The notes under the pieces were generated by a model that saw only the letters and a list, made by a program, of their open reading frames with translations, was not told where the DNA came from and did no database searches. A DNA stretch of 64,000 nt, from positions 10,478,001 to 10,542,000 of the forward strand of contig NC_060024.1 of assembly GCF_021134715.1 (NCBI RefSeq), read 5' to 3'. Made by a program: the position numbers and the translations under genes. Below are positions 35,801 through 45,445 of the stretch, piece by piece (the stretch's first letter is position 1; every line of letters starts with the position of its first letter). This stretch comes from Daphnia pulex. Taxonomy: Eukaryota > Arthropoda > Branchiopoda > Diplostraca > Daphniidae.

Positions 35801-38629
35801 GCTTGGCCCCTTCTCTTCTGAAGCTCTTAGCGTAATTATAAATGCTTTGAATCGAAACACAGTCAGACTAAATAACAGATTTATTAATATTGCAGGTTTA
35901 CCTGTGGAACTACAACATGTCCGAAGTCTGGCAAAACATTTTCGGCAAACTTTACGGCATGATGTCTCCCAAAGAAGGCGTTCGTGAGAAGTTTGAAGCT
36001 GTCAAGGGAATTTGGGAAGAGCTCAACGCCACTCCTCGTCCTGCCGACAAACGCGCCGGACTTTTGCACATCAACCTGATGGGCTCCATCAACCGTTTCA
36101 TCAACTTGGAGAAGTTAGAGAAAGACATCCCTACTTGGATGGCCGAGGCCATGAAGTACCAAAACCAACCTTACCAGGTCAGCGTTAACAAATACCGCAT
36201 GTTGGCTGAATACAACGTCCGCTACCCTACCGAAATGGGTCTGCCCATGCGCTTCTTGGCTACTCTGCCCATCCTTGTCTCCATGCAAGGCATCGTGAAA
36301 GGTGACGGCAAGGGCGGTATCAAGTCCGACATTAACGCTGAATTGAGCTGGAAGCTGACTTCCGAGATCCGTGTTGATCTTCCCCTCAACGGCAAATACA
36401 TCGCTTCCGGAGTTGACGTCCGCGTCGATTCCCGCCCGCCCAGAGAGATGACCTTTAGCTACAAATCCCCGGGCACGATTAAGGTCACCTGGATTCCTGG
36501 CTCCAAAGTCACCGATCTCCTCTACTACCACGTCAAGCCATACACCGTCACTCGCGGATGGACCGACAGCGCCACGCCTACTCTGGAACATGATGCTACC
36601 CATCTTGTCAGCGTCAACAAACCCATCCAGCGTGAACTCCCTCTGGGTGATCGTTTTGGCGTTAATGTCAAGCTCATTGAGAAGAGCGAGCTAACCCATT
36701 CTGACAAATGGTCTTGGTGGCAATGGTTCCAAAAATGGGATATCAACGGTTATTCCAACCTCGGCTTCGTTCCCCAGGAGCTTCAAGCTCGAAAGTACGT
36801 CCTGCGTTACGAGCCATCCGGTACCCGCGCCCGCTCTGTTTCGACCACTTTCCAATACCAGTACGCCACCAAGTCTAGCCAAAATACCTGGGTTCACGAA
36901 TCGGGATCCAGCCAATGGAAGACTCCTTCAGAAGCCGAAATCATCTCTTCCAGCCCTATCAGCCCTGAATTCCGCCCAGTTCTTGGACGTCTCTTCAAGA
37001 ACCTGGAAAGTGGTAATGCTCAGCTCATGAGAGCCGGAGTGGTTGCTGAGCAGAAAGATGGATCTTTCATCCAATTCAACACCATTGTTGGTCTGTCTAA
37101 GGATTCTTGGTACACCAAGGACTTCACCGATATCCAAATCGAAAAGTACACTTCTGACAGTTCCAACGCTCCCGCTACTAAGGAATTCGACTACTCTGTC
37201 TGTTACACAGCCGTCCGTAATTGGAACAAGCCTCCAACTTACGGCTTCAGCAAGGATGTCCTGCATTTGGAAGACGAAGAAAAGATCGCTTTCGGAGAAA
37301 AATGCGATAAATCCAAGATTCGTTTCACTGCCAAGGCCTTCCGCGACGAAGAGGCTGCTCAGGCCGCCATGTACAGCCCTGCCGGTCAACAGTGTCAGAA
37401 AGATATGGCCGCCGGATTCATGTACGGAAGCCCTGCTTGCACTGAAGCTCGCCGCATGGATCATACTTACAACAACTACGAGTTGAGTGCCGAGTCCGCA
37501 GACAACTTGTCTCCTGCCGCCACTTACTGGATCAACACTGCCCGTCAATGGATCAACCACAAAATGTATCCATTCACCGTCAAGCACATCCAAGGACAAT
37601 CCAACCCTGCCAACCGCGCTAGCTGGACCATCAAACGTGATCCTCACACCGGAGACAGCAACATGACCTTTGTCCGTCCCACTGAAACCTTGGTGGCCTG
37701 GAATGTCCGACGTGAAGATTCTCACAACGAATGGGCTCGCTTCTCTCCTTTGACTTATAACTATTCAAACATCTTCTATCCGTTGAACGCCGGTAGCAAT
37801 TTCATCGGTGACGCTACCACCTTGACCACAGGTGGTGTTTCCGATGCCAAGTGTTACGTTGGACCCGATGCCGTCCACACTTACGATAAAGCTAGCTACA
37901 ACTACACCATTGACGAGTGCCCCCACGTCTTGTTGACTGACTGCAGCCAAGACAGCAAATTCGTCGTCACCGCCCGACATGGTAGCGAAGGACAAAAGAT
38001 TGTCACCGTCATCTACGGAAAGGATACTATTGAACTCGATCCTTCCGGCTGGATTATGGTCAACGGAGCCAAATCTGCTTACAAGGACTGGGAAACCGAG
38101 AGCCGTGTTGAGATCCGCGTTCCTGGCACAAAGGAAATTAAGGCTGTTATCTACCCGATTTCTACCGGTCTCGTTATGGAGATCAGAAGTTGGAACTGGA
38201 ACTGGGGCTGGAACTGGGGCTGGAATTGGGGATGGAACTGGGGCTCGTCCTGGAACTATAACTGGAACTGGATGTCGATCAAGGTCCAGGGATCTCACGT
38301 TGAACTATCGGCTCCCAAGTATCTACAAGGTCATGCTTGCGGTATGTGCGGCGATTTCAACCAAGAAATCGTTGGTGAATTCATGACTCCCCAACGTTGC
38401 GCCGTTTCTTCTGGTGAACTCATGGCCACCAGCTTTAAGGTAGATTTATAATGCCACAAAAATATTTTTATTTTTTTCTCTATTTAATGCAATTTTTTTT
38501 TCAAAACAGCTGAAAGCCGGTAAGAGCTGCACCACCAACGACTGGTCCCGTCGTCTGAAGAAAGAGACCGAGACTTGCAAGTCGATCGACCAACAATTCC
38601 ACGCTCAACTACCTGATTGGACCATGTAA
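32850..38629 (+). CDS. Vitellogenin-like large lipid transfer protein
   Basis: Fourteen in-frame exons give 1639 residues: 32850-32874, 32948-32971, 33030-33175, 33246-33401, 33466-33633, 33700-33942, 34004-34263, 34332-34568, 34633-34801, 34870-35259, 35321-35544, 35618-35831, 35896-38439, 38510-38629. The signal peptide (about 1-17) is split over two micro-exons. The lipoprotein N-terminal domain follows (GNQYVYNYVGRSMVGIYKM onward, to about 650) with its helical repeat region, then open beta-sheet domains, and a von Willebrand D region (about 1410-1600) with HACGMCGDFN. The family carries lipid in haemolymph as yolk precursors, lipophorins or, in decapods, the clotting protein. No SOD domain (present on some Daphnia vitellogenins) and no polyserine tract are seen. 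It could be yolk or clotting type; sequence alone does not decide. Residues 1518-1544 form a Trp/Asn/Gly repeat. Confidence 0.92.
38191..38271 (+). repeat. In-frame 12-bp tandem repeat encoding Trp-Asn-Trp-Gly units
   Basis: Units of TGGAACTGGGGC and close variants encode WNWG repeated, ending in a decayed SSWNYNWNW. Twelve of 27 residues are Trp (1518-1544 of the lipoprotein). It interrupts the von Willebrand D region just before the CGMCG motif. The reading frame is intact on both sides. Confidence 0.95.
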
Positions 38630-39194
38630 GAAGACCTTTGTGACAATTCATAACTGATTATCCCTGTAAGCATTATGCACTTGTAATGCTTTACTATGAT
38701 GCTCTCTTAGTGGCTTTGTTATGAACCCTTGTAGTAGTTAACTGTCAATGTCAGATCAGTTTATAGAAACCCCTCAAAACAAATCAAGGCACCAAATTTG
38801 TATAAATGGTTTATGCTTTTGTTTTTGACGTGAAAATATAAAATATGGGTAATGCATTATGGTTAGAATTTACTTTACTTTGGTTAGAATTACACTACAC
38901 AGAACAGTACTATTCAGGGCAGTGTCACCGATACCGAAAGCAGAAATGCTTGCAAATTGCAAGTCTTCGTTGTGTATCTATACGCGAATCTATTGAAGTT
39001 TTGATAATTCAATCGACATCCCAGATCCCACTAAACTTTCCGATATATTACTGTGGTATATTGTACATAGTCTTAAAAATGACCAAAAACAAGAAACGAA
39101 GAGAAAAAAAAAAGAAAATAGCAACACAATCGGCAGTTCCAGACGAAAACGTTACTCCGAAACTGGTGGAAGACAATTGAAAAGATACCAAAAG
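38630..39194. other. 3' flank of the lipoprotein gene, no gene seen
   Basis: It contains the 3' untranslated region of the upstream gene. A short plus frame at 38845-39180 ends in a Lys-rich tail and has no recognisable domain. No AATAAA close to the stop codon was found. Confidence 0.5.
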
Positions 39195-39316
39195 CGGGCC
39201 CCCGGATTCCGGGGGCCAATAGCACTTTTGGCTATTGGCCCCCGGATTCCTGGGGGAAAGCTATTGGCCCCTGCCGCTAGGGGGCCTACGGGGAAGGGCC
39301 GCGCCTACCAGCAGGC
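39195..39316 (+). repeat. GC-rich hairpin repeat, left copy
   Basis: It contains GGCCCCCGGATTCCGGGGGC and repeated CTATTGGCCCC words that fold into short hairpins, followed by CTGCCGCTAGGGG and CTACGGGGAAGGGCCGCGCC. The same element in opposite orientation lies at 42406-42575. This copy lacks about 60 internal bases found in the other. Its base composition differs strikingly from its AT-rich surroundings. Confidence 0.88.
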
Positions 39317-40357
39317 TTTTGACAATTGACACATTGAATCAAGCGTTAACACCTTAAATCTGCCATCTTGTGTGAATGAACTTCGTTTGGTTTGAATTGT
39401 AATAGTGTAATAATAAGTAATAAGAAATAAAAAAATTGGAAAAGCGAAACTGTAGCCAATTGTTAGATCCTTTACAACACAAGACAAAGAAAACTAAAAT
39501 TAAAGTGAAAATTAAAGTTAAAATTTAAAACAAGATTAATGTTCCATTAAAACAAGATTGGGAATAAAATAGAAAGTTGAGCAACGGCGCCATGGTAGGA
39601 AACTAACTCATGCATGAGCATGAAATGCCAAGATAGCGAAGCATGTCCGGCGTCTACTAACTTCATGTAAATGTTGTCAAACTTTTTCTACCTTCATTGC
39701 TAATGCTGTTCGCAATGTTCTAGAAAGTCATAATTAATATAAAAGTGAAGGTCCGTTTCTTTTGGTAATTTTTTATGGGATGTGAATTCAGAATAAATAA
39801 ACCAAGTGACAGAATGCGTTTGATTATTATGTATTTAGAAGTTGACAGATGACGCTGACATAAATACCCACAACTTAAATCATTAATAAGCCATTGGGAA
39901 GTATGGGAACTATCTAGAAAGGAACAATATGTAAAATCAAACAGAGGATTAAATAAGTTATATTTATATCATCATTTTCTACTGATAGCCATGTTAACTT
40001 CAATTTTCATGTCTCCTATATGGCGTGATATCATCTGCATATCAGAGGTCTCAAAGAAGATGGGTAGAACAGCTTAAACCGAGACAGCATTTTATTTATC
40101 ACTAAGGGAGGATTTGCGATTTGGTTTCGTCAACTAAGATGGAAATTCACCACTTTTATTTGATAAAGATGAGATATGTTTTACGATTGAGGGCAGTCGA
40201 TAATTACACAATCAATTGAATATGTCCTTAGTACTGTTTTGGTTTAGAAGTTGTTGTGTTATAACAACAGAGAGAACAGGCATGAAAGAAAAACACAATC
40301 AATCGGTAGTTAAATTTCAAAAAAATGGGTCGAGAATCACAATGACGATAATCAAGA
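39317..40357. other. AT-rich intergenic DNA
   Basis: No coding exon, RNA gene or structured repeat that I can support. It separates the left GC-rich repeat from the pseudogene block. Confidence 0.5.
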
Positions 40358-40990
40358 TTAGTTTTCATCCGACCCTTCGGAGTCTTCCGACTCTGTACAT
40401 GGCACAGAGTCCAATGGATCTTTCAATTCAACGGCGGTCGTGTTCTCCGAGTCTTCATTGTCCCACTGCGTCGGTTCCGGCATTTCCATCGCCTTGTTCC
40501 GCAAGGCTTTCTGCAAATAGAATAAATAAAACAAAACCCAGTTAGTTGCGGCCTTTAACACAAAAATGGCAGACAAATGACATTCTGTTAGTATAAATGT
40601 TCCGTGTAAAGTTATATGGATTCGCATTCGACGGGAGGGTGGGTGTTTTCATTCCACAATCAAAATCGGCAGAAAAGAGTCGCCTAAACATTTAAGAAGG
40701 TCGTTGGATGGCTCATTTGATGGCTCTGTTGGTGTTTCTGTCGACTCCGCATTTTGGTGGTCCGGAGAGCTTTCGTCATTATCTTCTTCACCATCATCAT
40801 CTTCATTCAAATTTAGCGGCTTCCCGTTGACTGACACGATGTTGGGTTTCCTGCCACCGTAACGCTTGAAGAAATCTGCTTGGTTCTTCCTACGTTCGAC
40901 CTTCAACTGTTCCACAGCTTCTTGTTTATCTCGTTCGATTTGAGCCAGATCAGCGTTTAGCTAGACACCTTTTGCCGACTCGTCCCACCA
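40358..40990 (-). other. Exon-like segments with acidic tail, unassigned
   Basis: On the minus strand a charged coiled-coil-like stretch (QIERDKQEAVEQLKVERR) leads to FFKRYGGRKPNIVSVNGKPL and an Asp/Glu/Ser-rich tract. After a splice-like border, a second stretch ends SEDSEGSDEN and a stop. A stop codon precedes the first segment. They lie directly 3' of the FKBP-type pseudogene and may be its decayed C-terminal exons or part of another duplicated gene. I do not recognise the protein. Confidence 0.35.
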
Positions 40991-41027
40991 ACCGTAAAGC
41001 CATTGGCCTCCATTCTTTTCGCTTACC

Positions 41028-41932
41028 TTATGATCGTTTTCGGCCATCTTGTTGAAAATGCTAGAGTACAATTTCTTGTCCTTTTCGCGTTGCTCGCGAA
41101 TCTTGGCGTTGCAGATCACCACTTGATTGGCGGCCGCCTTGTTGTTTCAATCAAGTTGGAGAATCGCCTCGAAATGTTTCTTGGCGTCCTCCAGCTCGTG
41201 GATGCCCAAAAGTGCCTACAAATGGAGAGACAAAATCTGTGAGTAATAAATCAGAACAAATTGCTGGTCAATTGGTACGGATACCTGGCCATGCGGAATA
41301 AACCCTTTTCATTTTTCGGGTCCATCTCGAGCGCCTTGTGGCAATGATCACGAGTTGCACAGAAATCATTTAACTTTAAACAGCACATGGACTGATTGAG
41401 ATGTGCTGCCAGCATGAGCTGTTCTCGTTCCGTAGCTTTCTCGTCTTTAAGAGCTGAAATAAAAACGAAAAGTTTTATTTTTTTACAAAATGAAATCAAA
41501 TTGTTGCGAAAAGCAAAACTTACTTTTTTCAAACTCGAGGAGGGTGACAATCTTGGAGTAGGCCTACTGTTTGTTAGCCAGAGCGTATTTGGTAGTTTTA
41601 AAATGATTGATTCCTTTTCCTTTGCAGAGTTTAGCCTGCTCCAGCTTTTTCTTCGGCGTCCATGCTCCAACTCTCTTTGGCCTTTTCAAAGCTCTTGACT
41701 CGAGTTCAACATTCGAGGTTGACGTTGGGAAACACCTTGTTTCTCGTAACCGGCAGAGCCGAAACCGAATGCAGGTGACAACTTAAGCAAGCTCCAATCT
41801 TGCTTCTTGAATTTCAACAGAGCCTATTCAACACCGTTGGGAATGTTGTGTTCTAAATCTTCTCCAAGGTTGAAGCTTAACTCAAGTTGATCATCAAATA
41901 CCGTGTCTCCGTGTCGACCGAGCAGTAAAACT
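41028..41932 (-). pseudogene. FKBP4/5-type TPR immunophilin pseudogene, introns retained
   Basis: Pieces of a large TPR-containing peptidyl-prolyl isomerase can be read: second FKBP domain (FDDQLELSFNLGEDLEHNIP; ALLKFKKQD; KLSPAFGFGSAGYEKQGV), the FEKAKESWSMDAEEK linker, the TPR region (QSMCCLKLNDFCATRDHCHK; ALEMDPKNEKGLFRM; ALLGIHELEDAKKHFEAILQ) and the C-terminal helix (NAKIREQREKDKKLYSS; FNKMAEND). Damage is clear: stop codons at 41824-41826 and 41147-41149, an extra A after GACGCCGAAGAA that shifts the frame, a stop created by a short GGCCTA insertion near 41559-41566, and a lost base at a splice border. The introns persist, so it is a duplicated, not retroposed, copy. Intact relatives are HSP90 co-chaperones. 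No first FKBP domain is seen. Confidence 0.88.
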
Positions 41933-42405
41933 AGAACAATTAAAAGGGAGAAAAAGTAAACTATTGTTTAATTTTCACTTTAAATAATTCAGTCAAGGAA
42001 GCATACCTTCAGCAACAAGCACCTTTTCATTATAGGATTTGAATGACTTTAAGGTTTGATTTATAATTCCTCCATCACTTGCTTTGGTGAGATCTTCTAT
42101 CTTTCAACCTAAAGACAAATATAAATTACAGAATTTATATAAAAATGAACAGTGTGGATCTAACCATACCTCAAACATCAGCAATTGGCATTTGAGAGGA
42201 ATTTTTAGGTGGACTTCCATTTTCACCGTAAGCATAATTGGATTAACAAGACAAGACTGCACACTTCAATGGTATTTACTCCAGTAAGGTCTTGCATGTC
42301 TTTTTTACACTACCTGTAGAGAATTACATTTAAAAATGTCAATAAAAAAGACATGAAAATTCCAATGAAAAAGACATGACGAAGAACTATCACTTGTCAA
42401 CAACA
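41933..42405. other. Unassigned sequence upstream of the pseudogene
   Basis: It may hold remains of the 5' exons of the pseudogene, but no first FKBP domain or start could be recognised. AT-rich, no other feature. Confidence 0.4.
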
Positions 42406-42575
42406 CGGCCGGCTGCTGGTACTAGGCGCGGCCCTTCCCCGTAGTACCCAAGGCACAGGCAGTGACTTCAAAAACAAAAGACTGCTGTGAGGCGCGATCC
42501 TTTTCCAGTGTCCCCCTAGCGGCAGGGGCCAATAGCATTTTTGGCTATTGGCCCCCGAAATCCGGGGGCCAATAG
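42406..42575 (-). repeat. GC-rich hairpin repeat, right inverted copy
   Basis: In opposite orientation it shares with 39195-39316 the GGCCAATAG/CTATTGGCC hairpins, CCCCTAGCGGCAGGGGCC and GGCGCGGCCCTTCCCCGTAG. It is longer because it keeps an internal segment missing from the left copy. Together the two copies flank the pseudogene block. Confidence 0.88.
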
Positions 42576-43329
42576 ATTTTTCCTTTATTGTCTTCCTGAC
42601 ATGAACTTGATGACAGCCAAGCAAACATTTGGTTGTCACACAGGATGTTGTGACACCAAGGACAGCAACAGCTTTAAGCACCCCTTTCAACATCCATCTC
42701 CTCATTAGGCAGCATATCCGTTAAAAGTGTGAACATCAATGACCATCGAAACCTACAGAGAAAAAAAGAAAGATTTAGAAGAAATCACAAGTAAGGCAAA
42801 GTACGGAATGACAGGAAAAAGTTTAAAAGGTGATATGTAAAGCCGGTAGAAGCAGGGGTATGCAGAGGTCTCTCCATACACGGCCTGGTAGAAGTAGCAG
42901 TATAGGACTACGACATTTCGTCAACAATCACTATTAACAGATGTAGATGAAGCATGTAGAAGCATTATCCTCATTGTGGAAGCATTTTTTACCTTGGGGA
43001 TTTCGTCTGTTGTGATGTGTGATACACAATCTGCGGTCGAAGACGAGATACAAATTTGCAGGGATGAATATTACGTGAGTATCAAAGTTATTTGCCCTTA
43101 TTTTTTAGTTCTTTTAAGTGAGTGTCAACGAGTACTCAACGAGCGAGATTGGATCGGACATTGTTTTCATGTTACTGTTGAACGTTTCTTCTTTCTGACG
43201 CTAGACAGCATAGCTTTTGATCATTTTCCACTCAGTTTAAATACGCTTACTTTGCACATCTTTGAAGAATTTTCTCAATGCTACTTCAAAAAATTTTGGT
43301 TGATAACTGTCAGTTTCTGTTTCAGCAAC
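42576..43329. other. Intergenic DNA, no gene seen
   Basis: No frame here resembles a known protein, including the 125-codon plus frame at 42976-43353. No repeat was recognised. Confidence 0.5.
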
Positions 43330-43712
43330 AAAGCTCACTTGTTAGATTTTTAATAATGTGTTTTTTTTTCTACTTCCGGTTTTCTGATTTCAGTCAGTAG
43401 TTTAGTAAATATTCATTCGAGGAGCAAAAAAACCACATATTCGTGATCCTCGTGAAATTTGTGGTAAAGTTCATGTTTTCTTTTGTACGTACGCGTACTT
43501 CCGGTTTCGAGAGTTATCCTGAACTATAGTTCAGGAAAAATCTCGATTTTGACCAAAATCTGGATTTCGCTTAAATTACACCTAATCGACCCCAAATTTC
43601 ACGGAGATCACGAATATTTGGTTTATTTTGTCGACAGCTCAATGGTTAAGGCGCTATCGCTTACTTCCGGTCTACTTCCGGAAAATTTACATTAAACTAG
43701 CAAGTGAGCTTT
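43330..43712. mobile_element. 383-bp miniature element with TIRs and internal fold-back
   Basis: Ends are AAAGCTCACTTGTTAG (43330-43345) and CTAGCAAGTGAGCTTT (43697-43712), inverted with one mismatch. Inside, ATTCGTGATCCTCGTGAAATTTG (start near 43438) pairs imperfectly with a segment near 43595-43617, around a centre CCTGAACTATAGTTCAGG. The word ACTTCCGGT occurs four times. No coding capacity and no clear target duplication were seen. Confidence 0.65.
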
Positions 43713-45006
43713 ATTCTCTGTACACTTCTAAGGATTGCATGCTAATTTAAGCAAAGAGAAATGGTCTTTTTGATTACTTTTATGACTTGTACTATCTAAG
43801 GCCAGTCCTTTAGATATTGAGTTTTGAACGTGTCAAATAGATGGCGTGAAAGAATGTTGTTTGTTGTGTCACAAATGGGCTAATGGCGGTTCGTTGTCAA
43901 AAGTTCAGCTACAGCTATCTTCTTCGAAAATTACCAATGAATTCGTTGGTAAATTGACTAGATTTCCTGTGCAATTTGTTTGGCATGTGTTGTTTACCGA
44001 ATATGTGTTTATTAACATCATTATTTCTCCTCCATTTCCAGGAAAAAATGTGAAAGGTACAGAACCCAGTACTGTCAACTATTGTGTTAAAAATACTGGT
44101 AGGCCTATCCTACAGAATATGTCATCCAAATGACAGAGTGGTAACAACCAACGCTAGCTTTAGTAAATTATTGCTGGAACATAGTCTTCTCATCTTTTAT
44201 TAGGATTCATCACTATTATCGGCTGAATCATTCTATGGGACTTGCCAGATCACCAACCTTAGCATGGACCAATGTATTTAAAGTATTGTTCTGCACTTAA
44301 GTCTATATAATTTTTAAGTTGAATTATTCTTTTAGATCATACACATCAAGCACATTGATGCCACAAATTATAGACAAGGTGACTTTATTTTTTATTTACA
44401 GGTTTTAGGTTTCTAATGTAGCATGAAAGACTTTATGAGAAGTCATGTTGTTTGAAGAAAAAGGACTATATACAGTTGACAAGGTTCTATGCTAACCTGT
44501 TGGCTGCTACCCTTGAATCTCCCTGTTTACTTCCTTACACGGGTCCTCTTGATTTGAGGTACTGCTTTCTGTTGCTACAACCTTGTTTGAATATTATCCA
44601 AATAAATGTTCATTCTTCTTTTACAGGGTAACTCTTTCGCTACTGATCACATCCACTGTTGTAAACTGATGAGAGAATGCTGCAATTCAAGAATGATGTA
44701 GTTGGTAGATAAATGACAAGCGCATATCTGGGCTCCCTTCTTTTCTGTGGCCCCGTTTCCCTAACTAACCACTAACCAACGCCCGCCGGTTGTCACTCAC
44801 CCGCTGTGAAACCAGGAGGAGGGGAGGGCTCTGGTCGAACGAGGACTTGGAAGGCGCATGATCCGATGAAAACTTTTGGAGGGTCATGAGTCTAACCCGG
44901 AAGCCTAGTAAGACTACATCTCCCCAGTAAAACTGGCCTCGTACTTCTCTCTTCTTCTCGGTCCAGATACTATCTCTGGGGGCCGTAGACAAAACCTACA
45001 ATTGCA
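43713..45006. other. Intergenic DNA, no gene seen
   Basis: One TAGGCCTA lies at 44100. A more GC-rich stretch at 44760-45000 may be part of an unrecognised repeat. The minus frame there has no domain I recognise. Confidence 0.45.
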
Positions 45007-45445
45007 TGTGCGAGTTAAAACAAAGCAACCCACTACCCAATGAAACAAAAAGCCATGGTTTATTTTTTGCGCAAATCTGCGTTAGTCAAGTTACAAATTT
45101 TTCCTATTCAACAACTCGCGTAGAATTTTGCATGTAATCTATTAGTGCAAATCGCCATTCCATGTGTTTGGTAGTTAAGAAAATGGTTGTTTAAGAAACA
45201 AACAATGGGGTGTTCTGAGTAGCCAAAAAAACTCACCATTGTTTGTTTTTTAAACAACCATCTTCTTAACTACCAAACACATAGGATAGCTATTTGCACC
45301 AGTAGACTAGATGCAAAATTCGACAGAAGTTATTGAGTTTGAAAAACTTGTAACCTGACTGACGCAGAATTCCGCAAAAAATTAAACCAACGCTTTTTGT
45401 CTCATTGCCGCAGCGGTGGTGGCGGGTTGCGTTCTAACTCGTACA
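45007..45445. mobile_element. 439-bp fold-back element
   Basis: The two halves are imperfect reverse complements from TGTGCGAGTTA at the left to TAACTCGTACA at the right. The best-matched part surrounds the centre: GTGTTTGGTAGTTAAGAA and its complement near 45270, with AAACAAACAATGG on both sides of a short loop near 45215-45235. The outer arms are more diverged than in the 13909-14851 element, so it is older. No coding frame. Confidence 0.8.

Noticed and set aside
36928-37725. 265-codon minus-strand frame inside the lipoprotein exon
   Set aside because: It is antisense to a long, well-matched coding exon and shows no domain; long antisense frames are common opposite GC-biased codons.
40358-40990. 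Calling the acidic exon-like segments the FKBP-type C-terminus
   Set aside because: Position fits, but I could not match the residues to the immunophilin tail, so they are left unassigned.
44765-44992. 75-codon minus frame in a GC-richer patch
   Set aside because: No domain, no splice sites, and it lies in a repeat-rich area; more likely part of an unrecognised repeat.
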